A stretch of DNA of 64,000 nucleotides, from the NCBI GenBank assembly GCA_963706885.1, contig CAVPNX010000019.1, positions 1-64,000 of the forward strand, written 5' to 3'. Below, piece after piece: positions 29,067 to 40,653 of the stretch. How positions within the stretch are numbered: the stretch's first letter is position 1; each line of letters starts with the position of its first letter. This DNA is from Prado023 sp963706885. GTDB taxonomy: Bacteria > Actinomycetota > Actinomycetes > S36-B12 > CAIYMF01. Made by a program: the position numbers and the translations under genes. The notes beneath the pieces are model-generated. The model was not told the origin of the DNA and did not search any database. It saw nothing but the letters and a program-made list of their open reading frames with translations.

Positions 29067-29903
29067 GGCTCGACCCCCTGGTGTGCGCGCCCCGCACGTT
29101 CGGTGAGGTCCTGGACGAGGGCCGGTACGGCGCGCTCCGGATCTCCCGGGGCGCCCGGGCCCCGCGGCCCCCGGATCCGCAGCGCCGTCTGGTACCCCCG
29201 AGTCGGCGAACCCGCAGGCGCGCGCCTTCGTCAGGGCGCGCTCCTTGGCCCCGGGGGCGTCCAGCGGTCCGTCGACGAGCCCTGCGAAGCCGACCACGAC
29301 CCGGGCGCCGCCGATCGGGACCAGCGCCACCTCGACCGGCTCTCCCGGCGGGAAGGCGACCGTCGACCCTGCGGGCACGTCCAGGTGGCGGCCGTAGCCG
29401 GCGGCGCGGTCGAACCGCAGCCGGGGGTTGACCTCGAAGAAGTGGAAGTGCGAGGAGACCGAGATCGGGACCACGGACTCGTTGACGACCTGGACGGTCA
29501 CGCGGTCCTTGCTGCCGGCGGCATCGCCCGCATGGACCCCGTCGGCGTCGCGGTGGGCTCCGGGGATCAGCGCGCCTGGAGCGTCCGCACCGAGGTGGCC
29601 CCCGCCGATCGGGTCCACGATGGTGACCAGGCGGGACCCGTCGTCGAACACCGCCTCCACGTGGACCTGGGTGACGATGTCGGCGACGCCGGGAAGCACG
29701 TCGTCGGGGCCCAGGATCGAGCGGCCGACCTCGACCGCCTCGGGATGTGTCCGCCCGTCGCGCGCGGCCTCGGCGACCGTGTCGGCGATGATGGCCGTGG
29801 CCTCCGGGACGTTGAGCCGCAGCCCTCGGTCGCGTCGGGCGCGGGCGAGGCTGGCTGCCAGGTGCAGCAGCAGGCGGTCGACTTCCGTCGGGGTGAGGTT
29901 CAC
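29063..29903 (-). CDS. Urease gamma-beta fusion subunit-like protein, frameshift near the end
   Basis: A UreA-like gamma domain (NLTPTEVDRLLLHLAASLARA, residues 1-100) is fused to a UreB-like beta domain (VQVVNESVVPISVSSHFHFFEVNPRL, YGRHLDVPAGSTVAFPPGE). The frame as given runs on into ureC, but a one-base change in the five-base C/G run at 29195-29199 restores a tail reading YQTALRIRGPRGPGAPGDP that stops at TGA 29063-29065, overlapping the ureC GTG. TATCCT on the minus strand lies 7 bases before GTG 29903, suggesting a leaderless mRNA. Fused gamma-beta subunits are known in several urease lineages. Confidence 0.83.
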
Positions 29904-30104
29904 GGCCGTCAGGATAGGTGCTCGGGGCGGCTCGCAGGGGGCCGCCGCGGCACCGGGGGCGACGATCTCCCCTGCCCGTCGGTCCGCGCCCATCCGCCAG
30001 ACGGGGCTGACCCGCCGCAAGGGCTGAGCTTCCGGGGTCCCGTCGGGCATCATGGACCAGACCCAGCCGCACCTGCCCGATCCATGAGCTCCTGAGGTGA
30101 CCCG
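29904..30104. promoter_or_regulatory. Divergent intergenic region between the urease-like genes and aguA
   Basis: 201 bases that should hold both promoters. The minus-strand -10 box TATCCT is at 29911-29916. On the plus strand I see only the ribosome-binding site before aguA (GAGGTGAC). A weak inverted motif at 30050-30092 (CATCATGGACCAG and GATCCATGAG) resembles the CATGATCC palindrome family. No known operator was recognised. Confidence 0.4.
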
Positions 30105-31253
30105 ATGATGCACGCCCTTGCCTCCACGCCGCACGAGGACGGGTTCCGGATGCCTGCGGAATGGGAGCCGCACGCCGGGTGCTACCTCATCTGGCCCGAG
30201 CGCCCCGACAACTGGCGCCTGGGCGCCAAGCCCGCCCAGCAGGCGTTCTCCCGCGTCGCGCAGGCGATCGCCGAGGCCGAGCCGGTGACGGTCCTGGTCT
30301 CAGCAGCCCAGTACCGCAGCGCCCGGGAGCGGCTGCCGCTGCCCATCCGGGTCGTCGAGATGTCGACCAACGACGCGTGGGTCCGTGACACCGGTCCGTC
30401 CTTCGTCGTCGACGAGGCCGGCCAGCTGCGCGCCGTCTCCTGGCGGTTCAACGCGTGGGGCGGCCTGCGTGGGGGGCTGTACTTCCCGTGGGACGCCGAC
30501 GACGTGGTCGGGCCGAAGGTGTGCGACCTCGAGCGGGTGCAGCGCTACCTGCCGGACCTGATCCTGGAGGGCGGGTCGATCGACGTCGACGGGCAGGGCA
30601 CGGTCCTGACCACCGAGGAGTGCCTGCTCAACCCCAACCGCAACCCGGAACGCAGCCGCGAGGAGATCGAGGAGGTCCTGCGCACACACCTCGGTGCCTC
30701 GACGATCATCTGGCTCCCACGTGGCGTCCACCTGGACGAGACCGACGGCCACATCGACAACTTCGCGCGCTTCGCCGCACCCGGTGTGGTGATGCTGACC
30801 TGGACCGAGGACCCTGATGACCCCCAGTGGGAGATCTCGAACGAGGCGCTGAAGATCCTGGAGGACACGGCGGACGCCCAGGGCCGGGCCCTGCGAGTGG
30901 TCCGGCTGCACCAGCCGGGGCCGATCACGATCACCGCTGAGGAGGCGGCCGGGGTGGACCTGGTTGCCGGGTCCCAGCCGCGCACCGAGGGGGAGCGCCT
31001 GGCGGGGTCCTACGTGAACTCGTACATCGGCAACGGGATCGTGGTGGTGCCGGTGTTCGACGACCCGCATGACGCGGCGGCCATCGCCGCCTACGAGGAG
31101 CTGTTCCCGGACCGGAGGGTGATCCCCGTGCCCGGCCGGGAGATCCTGCTCGGCGGTGGCAACGTGCACTGCATCACCCAGCAGGTGCCCATCGGCACCC
31201 CGTCGGTCGAGGGCCCGACGTGGGTCGCTGCCCCCTCGACGCGACAGATCTGA
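30105..31253 (+). CDS. aguA: Agmatine deiminase
   Basis: 382 residues; converts agmatine to N-carbamoylputrescine and ammonia. Family motifs: MPAEWEPHAGCYLIWPERPDNW, STNDAWVRDTGPSF, LEGGSIDVDG, HLDETDGHIDNFARF and GGGNVHCITQQVP, which holds the catalytic cysteine. ATG 30105 (or 30108) follows GAGGTGACCCG. Six bases separate it from carbamate kinase, so they are an operon. It is divergent from the urease-like pair. Neither N-carbamoylputrescine amidase nor putrescine carbamoyltransferase is in the window. Intact. Confidence 0.95.
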   Translation: MMHALASTPHEDGFRMPAEWEPHAGCYLIWPERPDNWRLGAKPAQQAFSRVAQAIAEAEPVTVLVSAAQYRSARERLPLPIRVVEMSTNDAWVRDTGPSFVVDEAGQLRAVSWRFNAWGGLRGGLYFPWDADDVVGPKVCDLERVQRYLPDLILEGGSIDVDGQGTVLTTEECLLNPNRNPERSREEIEEVLRTHLGASTIIWLPRGVHLDETDGHIDNFARFAAPGVVMLTWTEDPDDPQWEISNEALKILEDTADAQGRALRVVRLHQPGPITITAEEAAGVDLVAGSQPRTEGERLAGSYVNSYIGNGIVVVPVFDDPHDAAAIAAYEELFPDRRVIPVPGREILLGGGNVHCITQQVPIGTPSVEGPTWVAAPSTRQI

Positions 31254-31259
31254 CCGGCC

Positions 31260-32219
31260 ATGCGGGTGGTGGTCGCACTTGGGGGGAACGCACTGCAGCG
31301 CCGGGGTGAGCCGATGACGGTCGAGCGCGAGCGGGCCAACGTGCGGGTCGCGTGCGAGGCCATGGCCCCGCTGGCCATGGAGCACGAGCTGGTGATCTCG
31401 CACGGGAACGGTCCCCAGGTGGGGCTCCTCGCGCTGCAGGCCTCGGCCTACGACGAGGAGTCGAGCTATCCGTTCGACGTGCTGGGCGCCCAGACCGAGG
31501 GGATGATCGGCTACCTCATCGAGCAGGAGCTGGGCAACCTGCTGCCCTTCGAGAAGCAGTTGGCCACGGTGCTGACGATGGTGGAGGTGGATCCCGACGA
31601 CCCGGCGATGGCCGACCCGACGAAGTTCGTGGGTCCGGTGTACGGGGAGGCCGACGCCCGCCGCCTTGCCGCCGAACGTGGCTGGACGGTCAAGCCGGAC
31701 GGCGCCGGGTGGCGGCGCGTGGTGCCCTCGCCGGTGCCGCGACGCATCTTCGAGATCGGGCCGATCCGGACGCTGCTCGACAACGGCGTGGTGGTGATCT
31801 GCACCGGCGGGGGCGGGATCCCGACCATGTACCTGCCCGAGGGCTCCGGCCCGGGAGGACTCAACCCGCGCAGGCTCGTGGGTGTCGAGGCGGTGATCGA
31901 CAAGGACCGGGCGTCAGCGCTGCTCGCCGAGGCCCTTGGTGCAGACCTGCTGGTCGTCGCCACGGACACCCACGCGGTGTATCTCGACTGGGGGACGCCC
32001 ACGCAGCGTGCGATCCGTGCGGCCTCCCCGGAGCAGCTGCGCCAGTTCCGCTTCCTCGAGGGATCGATGGGCCCGAAGGTGGAGGCCGCCGCACAGTTCG
32101 CGGCGTCCGCTGCCGGGCGGGTCGCCGTCATCGGCGCGCTCGGGGACCTGCCGCAGATGCTCGCCGGGACCAGCGGGACCCGGATCAGCACCGACGTGCC
32201 GGAGCTGGTGCTGGTGTAG
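31260..32219 (+). CDS. arcC: Carbamate kinase
   Basis: 319 residues, amino-acid kinase fold: VVVALGGNALQRRGEPM, ISHGNGPQVGLLALQ, VVICTGGGGIPTMYL, VIDKDRASALLAEALGADLL and the end motif MLAGTSGTRIS. Makes ATP from carbamoyl phosphate, or the reverse with carbamate. Directly behind agmatine deiminase, as in agmatine fermentation operons, although the carbamoyltransferase that normally links them is absent here. Intact. Confidence 0.95.
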   Translation: MRVVVALGGNALQRRGEPMTVERERANVRVACEAMAPLAMEHELVISHGNGPQVGLLALQASAYDEESSYPFDVLGAQTEGMIGYLIEQELGNLLPFEKQLATVLTMVEVDPDDPAMADPTKFVGPVYGEADARRLAAERGWTVKPDGAGWRRVVPSPVPRRIFEIGPIRTLLDNGVVVICTGGGGIPTMYLPEGSGPGGLNPRRLVGVEAVIDKDRASALLAEALGADLLVVATDTHAVYLDWGTPTQRAIRAASPEQLRQFRFLEGSMGPKVEAAAQFAASAAGRVAVIGALGDLPQMLAGTSGTRISTDVPELVLV

Positions 32220-32279
32220 GTGCGGGGAGGAGCTTGGGGCTGGCGTGGGCGGCGCGCCGGTAGCGCCCGTCCGCCGGGC

Positions 32280-34653
<2,374 letters not shown>

Positions 34654-34970
34654 CGGCTCTCCGAGGGGGTTCGTCCGCCGCGGCATCAGGGGACACCGGC
34701 GTGCGGATGCGTATCCGGAAGAAGGTACGTCAGGGGGCTGACGTTGACCGACTCGAACAGGCGGCACGCGGTCCCGCGCCCGGATCGCGTCGGGTCTGCT
34801 GGCCCGCCACCCGGATCGCGTCGGCTCTCGACGAACGTGATCGCCGCGAACCCGACGGGATCCTGCGTCGCCGCACAGCACGAGTCGCCGTTGCGCGCAG
34901 AGCTCGGGCGTCCGAGCGCGCAGAGTCGTTCGGCGACGGGTTCCGGCGGGCCGTCCGCCAGAATCTCGGC
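34654..34970. other. Intergenic spacer between divergent uvrA-like and amidohydrolase genes
   Basis: 317 bases. A 14-bp direct repeat, CCGGATCGCGTCGG, occurs at 34780-34793 and 34811-34824 (period 31). No credible gene, RNA or strong promoter was recognised. Confidence 0.35.
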
Positions 34971-36645
34971 ATGCACCAGTCCGCAGCCCTTCCCCGCAGC
35001 ATCCCGGACCTGATCGTCGCCGGGGCTCGCGTCCACGGCTCGCCCCCGGGGGCCGACGCGATCGCAGTCGCCGGCGATCGGATCAGCGCGATCGGCGCCT
35101 CGGCTGACGTGCTGCCCGCTGCCGGCCCGGGCACGCGTGTGGTCGAGGCCTCCGGGGGGCTGGTCCTGCCCGGGTTCCAGGATGCCCACGTGCACCCGCC
35201 CTTCGCCGGGCAGAACCTGGTGCGCGTGTGGCTCAACGACCTCGACACCCGCGCGGGATACCTCGATGCGATCGCCACCTACGCCGCCGAGCATCCGCAG
35301 GAGCCGTGGATCCTGGGCGGAGGCTGGTCGATGGCGGCGTTCCCCGGCGGCCTACCACGGCGCGAGGACCTCGACGCGATCGTCGCCGACCGGCCCGTGT
35401 TCCTGTTCAACCGCGACGTCCACGGCGCGTGGGTCAACAGCCGGGCCCTGGAGCTGGCCGGGATCACTGCCGCCACCCCGGACCCTGCCGACGGACGGAT
35501 CGAGCGCGACCCCGACGGCCAGCCCACCGGCTGCCTGCACGAGGGGGCGGCCTACCGCGTCAACGAGCACGTCGTCCCGACGCCGACTGACGCAGGCTGG
35601 CGGTCAGCGATCCTGGCCGGGCAGGCCCATCTGCACGCGCTGGGAATCACCGGCTGGCAGGACGCGTGGGTGACTCCCGCGACCCAGCTGGCCTACGAGG
35701 CGCTCGCCGCGGACGGCCGGCTGACGGCGCGCGTCGTCGGTGCGCTGTGGTGGGAGCGCGAGCGTGGGATCGAGCAGGTCGCGGACCTGGTCGAGCGGCG
35801 TGGGGCCGCCAGGCAGGGGGACCCAGCGGCGCGGTTCCTGCCGACGACCGTGAAGATCATGGTCGATGGCGTCCTGGAGAACTTCACGGGCGCGTCTGCT
35901 GGAGCCGTACTGCGACGGGTGCGGTGGGCACACGGACAACCGGGGGCTCAGCTTCGTCGAGCGCGACGCGCTGGCCCGCGCCGTCACGGAGCTGGACGCG
36001 CTGGGCTTCCAGGTGCACCTCCACGCGATCGGCGACCGTGCGCTGCGCGACGGGCTGGACGCGTTCGCGGCGGCGCGCGACGCCAACGGGCCGGTGGGAG
36101 GTGGTGCCGCGCGCGACCCCCGGCACCACATCGCCCACCTGCAGGTCGTGCAGCCCGAGGACATCCCGCGGTTCGCCCAGCTCGGCGTGACCGCCAACGC
36201 CCAGGCGTACTGGGCGATGAACGACTCCCAGATGGACGAGCTCACGGTGCCGTTCCTGGGCCGCGAGAGGGCCGACCTGCAGTACCCGTTCGCAAGCCTG
36301 CTGAGGGCCGGGGCGCGGCTGGCGATGGGCAGCGACTGGGCGGTCTCGACCGCCAACCCCCTCGAGCAGATCGAGGTCGCCGTCACGCGCGCTGAGCGTG
36401 GTGGGCCGGCCTTCCTCCCCGACGAGCGGCTCACCCTCGACCAGGCGCTGCACGCGTTCACGGTGGGGTCGGCCTTCGTCAACCACGACGAGGAGGCGGG
36501 CGTGCTGGCGGTCGGCCGCCGGGCGGACCTGGCGTTGCTGGATCGGGACATCGGCGCGGTTGGCTTCGGGGACGGCGCGATCGGCGATGCGACGGTCCTG
36601 CTGACGGTGGCGGCTGGGACTGTGGTGCACGACCGCACGGCGTAG
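34971..36645 (+). CDS. YtcJ-like amidohydrolase family protein, one frameshift
   Basis: Metal-dependent amidohydrolase with DAHVHPPFAG (HxH metal site), FLFNRDVHGAWVNSRAL, TTVKIMVDGVLENFTG, then after a shift near 35890 LLEPYCDGCGGHTDNRG, FQVHLHAIGDRALRDGLDA, RHHIAHLQVVQPEDIPRF and MGSDWAVSTANPLEQIEVAV. This order is that of the Amidohydro_3/YtcJ group, whose substrates are mostly unknown. ATG 34971 was chosen from the start of conserved sequence (PDLIVAGARVHG); no clear ribosome-binding site. About 557 residues. It could belong with the nearby nitrogen genes, but that is only position-based. Confidence 0.85.
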
Positions 36646-36751
36646 CGCGCTCTCCCGTCCGGCCGGCCACCCTGTTCCCAGCACGTCTTCGCCTAGACTC
36701 AGCCACGGATGCTGGGTCTCGGAGTGCGCGACCGGATCAGGCGTCGCTGCC

Positions 36752-36824
36752 GGGCCTCTAGCTCAACCGGTAGAGCTGCGGACTTTTAATCCGTAGGTTG
36801 CGGGTTCGAGCCCCGCGGGGCCCA
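36752..36824 (+). tRNA. tRNA-Lys (anticodon TTT)
   Basis: Acceptor stem GGGCCTC/GGGGCCC, D stem GCTC/GAGC, anticodon stem GCGGA/TCCGT with loop CTTTTAA (anticodon TTT at 36785-36787 region), T arm GCGGG-TTCGAGC-CCCGC, discriminator A at 36824. CCA is not encoded. A TAGACT box at 36694-36699 is a plausible -10. Confidence 0.95.
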
Positions 36825-36860
36825 CTCGCCCACTCGCCCACTCGCCCACGGGCCCACTCG
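36821..36860 (+). repeat. 8-bp tandem repeat abutting the tRNA-Lys 3' end
   Basis: Five units of CCCACTCG (the fourth is CCCACGGG). The first unit begins inside the tRNA acceptor stem and carries its last three bases and discriminator. Probably slippage copies of the tRNA end. Confidence 0.75.
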
Positions 36861-36873
36861 CTCACCTGCCGCC

Positions 36874-37209
36874 ATGACAGCCGCGCTCACCGAGGCCGAG
36901 AAGGAGCAGCTCAAGCGCCTGCTGGATGTCGTACGTTCGACGATCTGCGAGATGGACGCCACCGCCATCGTCGCTGCCGCACCTCCCCGGGCCGCACCCA
37001 GCGACGTCACGACCTCCGGCCGACGGCCGCCAGGCTCACGGCGATCTGGGCCACCCTGGCACGAAGACGGGGGGAGGACGATGAGGCTGGTCGTCACCCG
37101 CCAAAGGGTGGTCGGACTGACACGCACACTGGCTGGCGGGTACGGAGCCATGGGCGCTGCCCGGGCGCGGCGCCGTCAGTCCTCTGCGTGCAGGACGGTC
37201 AGGGCCTGA
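36874..37209 (+). CDS. Hypothetical or degenerate small ORF
   Basis: ATG 36874 opens a frame starting MTAALTEAEKEQLKRLLDVV, which looks like an amphipathic helix such as the C-terminal helix of MarR-type regulators. After about 38 codons the sequence becomes arginine/proline-rich and loses protein-like character, so this may be a gene remnant or a frameshifted small gene. No ribosome-binding site is seen. Low confidence; the downstream span to 37630 holds one minus-strand ORF and otherwise nothing recognised. Confidence 0.3.
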   Translation: MTAALTEAEKEQLKRLLDVVRSTICEMDATAIVAAAPPRAAPSDVTTSGRRPPGSRRSGPPWHEDGGRTMRLVVTRQRVVGLTRTLAGGYGAMGAARARRRQSSACRTVRA

Positions 37210-37448
37210 GCCGGGCTCATCCCTCGATTGGCCCCGATGAGCGTCGCGAGTTGCTCGCGACTCAGGCCGTCCGGGGTCCACGCCTTCCCAACGGCCCGCG
37301 CGAGCGGCAGCGTGTTCAGATGCTGGAACTCATTGTGAACACCGTCCAGCGCGTGCGCCAGGCGTTCCCGGGCGTCACCCGCGCTGTCCGCGCCAGGGTT
37401 CCCACCGCGCCAGAGCCTCCTGATCCTCATGCCATGGGTGATCGGCAT
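37176..37448 (-). CDS. Hypothetical small protein
   Basis: 90 codons; the C-terminal 60 (HALDGVHNEFQHLNTLPLA, EQLATLIGANRGMSPAQALT) have real-protein composition and G/C-rich third positions. AGGAGG lies inside the frame before a GTG in another frame, so the true start or frame is uncertain. No family recognised. The 37449-37630 stretch after it (an eight-G run near 37490) shows nothing. Confidence 0.35.
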   Translation of the reverse strand: MPITHGMRIRRLWRGGNPGADSAGDARERLAHALDGVHNEFQHLNTLPLARAVGKAWTPDGLSREQLATLIGANRGMSPAQALTVLHAED

Positions 37449-37630
37449 CCGGCCCGGAGGTCCTTAGGGTCAGGTCGGGGGTCGGAAGGCCGGGGGGGGT
37501 GGGGCGACGGGGTGATGGGGGTGGGTGTCCTGGCATGGTCCCGATGGGGTAGGCGGGGCTGGCGTCAGTCGGTGTGCCGTCAGATGAACGGCCAGGTCGA
37601 GGGCCCACTGGAAGGGCGACCTCCGGGCCC

Positions 37631-38876
37631 TCAGTCCGACACGCGGCGGGTCGACCATGCACGGGTGGCCAGGGGGATCACGATCAGTCCCGCCGCCAGG
37701 GCGAGCCATCCGTAGGACAGTACGGCGACGACGCCTCCGGCGATGACACCGGCCAGCGCTCCGCAGGTGTTCATTGTCAGGTCCGACAACCCCTGCACGT
37801 CCTGGCGGGACGGGGCGGGCACGGATTCGGAGAGGAGCGTGGATCCGGCGACCAGGCAGCATGACCAGCCCAGGCCGAGCAGGAACAACCCGGCGCCCAG
37901 CATCATCGCGTGGTCAGCGTGTGCGGTGCCGGCCACGGCGGTGGCGCAGACCAGGATCACCGAGCCGGCGAGCAGGACCACGTGCCGCCCGTACCTGTCG
38001 CTGGCCCACCCCACGACCGGCGACAGCGCGAACATCCCGAGGATGTGCACGCTGATCACCATCCCGATGATCGTGATGGACACCTCGGCATGCGACATGT
38101 GCACCGGCGTCATCACCATGACCGCAACCATCACCATGTGGCCGACGGCGACCGCAGAGAGGCCCAGGAGTGCGTCGCGACGCACCCGGACCACGGCCCA
38201 CGCCTCACCAACCCGATCGCGCAGGCGAGGGCCGGAGACCACGGGAGCCATCGTCGGGTCGAGGTCCCGGGCCAGCAGCAGCGGATCGGGTCTCAGCCGG
38301 AACCACACCAGTCCGGCCGCGGCCAGGAAGGCAGCGGCGGACAGGACGTAGGACCCCGCCAGGGGAGGAATAGCCCAGTGCGGTCCCGATCCGGGTCCCG
38401 GGTGTGTTCAGGTTCGGCCCCACGACGGCGCCGATGGTGGTTGCCCAGACCACGATCGACAGTGCGCCGGCCGCCCGGTCGGCAGGGGCCAGGTCCGTTG
38501 CCGCGTAGCGCGCCTGCAGCCCGCTTGCGGCGGCCGCCCCGGTGAGCATGGTCCCCACCAGCACCGCGAGCAGCCAGCCCTGCTCCGCCCCGATCACCAC
38601 AAGGACGGCTCCGGCGCTGCCGACCAGGAGCCCGGCCGCCAGCCCGTGACGTCGACCACGATCTGAGGTCAACGACGCCAGGGGGATGGCCGCCAGTGCC
38701 GCGCCCAGGACACTCGTCGTCGAGGCGAGGCCCGCCACTGATTCGGTCCCGGCGACCTCGACTGCAATGAGGGCGCCAGCAGCCACGTTGGCCCCGACCC
38801 CCAGCCCGCCGAGGACCTGCGCCCCGGAGAGCACCCCCACCGTCCGTCGCTGGATCGATGCGACGTCGTGGGCCAT
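37631..38876 (-). CDS. Major facilitator superfamily transporter, one frameshift
   Basis: Twelve hydrophobic segments. The N-half reads GVLSGAQVLGGLGVGANVAAG with the MFS loop SLTSDRGRRHGLAAGLLVG, and the C-half has the matching loop VVGWASDRYGRHVVLLAGS. The frame shifts near 38365 in a short G/C run; on repair about 415 residues, the normal length. ATG 38876 (MAHDVASIQRRTVGVLSG) was preferred to GTG 38921 on family length. The histidine/methionine-rich stretch around HMVMVAVMVMTPVHMSH in helix 8 is unusual. Probably an exporter; substrate unknown. Confidence 0.78.
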
Positions 38877-38940
38877 GGGCGCGACCGTAGCGCCTGGGAC
38901 CCCAACCGTCACAGCGGTCACTGCCCGCAGATCGGCGCGC

Positions 38941-40110
38941 CTAGCGGTTCCGCTGCCAGGTGATGATCCGGTCGAGGGCCTCGGAGACCAGTTCGACGGG
39001 GGAGGCGAACGACAACCGCACGCAACGGTGCCCGTCGACCGGGTCGAAGTCGGTCCCGGGGGTCAGCGCCACACCCGCCTCGTCGAGCAGGCGCGCGCAC
39101 CAGGTGACCGAGTCGATGCCGCTCGCGGACACGTCGGCGTACAGGTAGAACGCCCCATCGGCTGGGGCGACGTGGGTCCAGCCCAGCTCGGGGAGCCGCG
39201 CCAGCAGCAGCTCCCGCGTGGCGGCGTAGCCCGTGACGTTCTGCCGTGCCGCGGCCATCCCCTCCGGGCTCAGGGCCGCAATCCCGGCGTGCTGGGCCAG
39301 GGTCGGCGGGCAGAGCGAGAAGTTGCCGGCCAGGGCGCCCACCGGGGCCACGAGGTCCTCGGGGAGGACCAGCCAGCCCAGGCGCCACCCGGTCATGGCC
39401 CAGAACTTGGAGAACGAGTTGACCACGATCGCCCCCGAGTCGCAGAAGCGCGCAGCGGTGGGCACCTCCGCTGCTGTGTAGGTGATCCCGTGGTAGATCT
39501 CGTCACTGACCAGGCGCACGCCGTGGGCCGCGCACCAGCGCGCGATATCGGCGAGCTGGTCGGGGTCGACCATCGTGCCGGTCGGGTTCGCGGGGGAGGC
39601 CAGGACTAGCCCGTCGAGGGGCTCGTGGGCGTGGGCGGCGGCGAGCATCTCCACGGTGGGTTGGTAGCGGGTCTCCGGGCCGCACGGGAGGTCCACGACG
39701 TGGCATCCGAGCGCGGTCAGGATGTTGCGGTACGCCGGGTAGCCGGGGCGGGCCAGGGCCACCCGGTCGCCGACGTCGAAGGCGGCGAGGAAGGCCAGGG
39801 TGAACCCACCGGAGGAGCCCGTCGTGACCGCGACACTGCTCGGCTCGAGGGGGAGGTCGTACCAGTTCGCGTAGTGGGCTGCGATCGCCGCACGCAGGGC
39901 GGGCATCCCGAGGGCCTCGGTGTACCCGAGGCCGCCACCGCTGTCGAGCACGTCGATCGCAAGCCGGCGGACCACGGCGCTGGCGCCCGCCGACGGCTCT
40001 CCCGCCGCGAGGTTCAGCACGTCCTGGCCCACGGCTCGGCGTGCGTTCGCGGCCGCGATGATCTCCATCACGGCGAACGGCGGCACGTGGGCTCGGGCGG
40101 CGACCTTCAT
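38941..40110 (-). CDS. Class I/II pyridoxal-phosphate aminotransferase
   Basis: 389 residues, fold type I. Visible are LNLAAGEPSAGASAVV, LGYTEALGMPALRAAIA, VTTGSSGGFTLAFLAAF, LASPANPTGTMVD, LVSDEIYHGITY and NSFSKFWAMTGWRLGW, in which Lys forms the PLP Schiff base; Arg in CVRLSFASP binds the substrate carboxylate. AspC/AlaT-like; the amino donor cannot be told. ATG 40110 was chosen at the start of conserved sequence. It lies 64 bases upstream of the MFS gene on the same strand and may be cotranscribed. Intact. Confidence 0.9.
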   Translation of the reverse strand: MKVAARAHVPPFAVMEIIAAANARRAVGQDVLNLAAGEPSAGASAVVRRLAIDVLDSGGGLGYTEALGMPALRAAIAAHYANWYDLPLEPSSVAVTTGSSGGFTLAFLAAFDVGDRVALARPGYPAYRNILTALGCHVVDLPCGPETRYQPTVEMLAAAHAHEPLDGLVLASPANPTGTMVDPDQLADIARWCAAHGVRLVSDEIYHGITYTAAEVPTAARFCDSGAIVVNSFSKFWAMTGWRLGWLVLPEDLVAPVGALAGNFSLCPPTLAQHAGIAALSPEGMAAARQNVTGYAATRELLLARLPELGWTHVAPADGAFYLYADVSASGIDSVTWCARLLDEAGVALTPGTDFDPVDGHRCVRLSFASPVELVSEALDRIITWQRNR

Positions 40111-40356
40111 GGCCCCATCCTGCCCCCGTGCGCTCGGCAGGCGGCATCCAGGTGAGCGGGTCAGGCCGCCGCCCCGCGAGGTCGTGCGCTCACGAGGGCC
40201 GCGACCACAGCCCCAGCCGGCGGCGGGACCGCGTTGGTGGCGCTGCAGGTCCGCCACCACCTGGACTCCTGATGGCACCGGCTGACCGGGCTGCCGCACT
40301 GGCGGAGCCCTCGAGTCGATCAGCTCGACGCGGGGGCTCCGGCAACTCTCGGGGAG

Positions 40357-40532
40357 CTAGATCTGGTCCTTGACCGCCTGCGCCGCCTGGTCGACAGCGC
40401 CGTCGACCTGGTCGGGGGCCTTCTCCTTGACCGCGTCCTTGACCTGGTCGATGCCGCCGTCGACTGCCTCAGCGGCGCCGGCGTTGCCTGGACCACGTCC
40501 TTGGCCTGGTTCACCATGTCTCCGATTCCCAT
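40357..40532 (-). CDS. Small MT0933-like antitoxin/stress-type protein, one frameshift
   Basis: ATG 40532 has a very strong AAGGAGGA. It reads MGIGDMVNQAKDVVQ, shifts near 40485, then AVDGGIDQVKDAVKEKAP and DGAVDQAAQAVKDQI to the stop at 40357. The short, repetitive, charged helical sequence resembles PF14013 (MT0933-like, annotated antitoxin) and CsbD-type stress proteins. No toxin gene is adjacent. About 58 residues. The 40111-40356 gap holds nothing recognised. Confidence 0.6.
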
Positions 40533-40653
40533 GTGTCCTCCTTCGCTCTGGGGTGGCCACCGGGGCGCGGCACTCGGGGAGTATGGCCAATCGCCGAGTC
40601 GGGCGCGCTCCGAGCCTGCGCGCTCGCCGAGCGGCCTGGTCGGCGGACCGGGA

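Noticed and set aside
27108..30095. 995-codon open frame on the plus strand opposite the urease-like genes
   Set aside because: Antisense shadow; no domain, composition typical of GC-rich mirror frames.
27375..30173. Single 932-residue UreA-UreB-UreC fusion protein
   Set aside because: An alternate frame after the C/G run gives a conserved UreB tail and a stop overlapping the ureC GTG, so two genes are more likely.
36821..36860. CRISPR-like repeat next to the tRNA
   Set aside because: Units are 8 bp with no spacers; simple tandem slippage.
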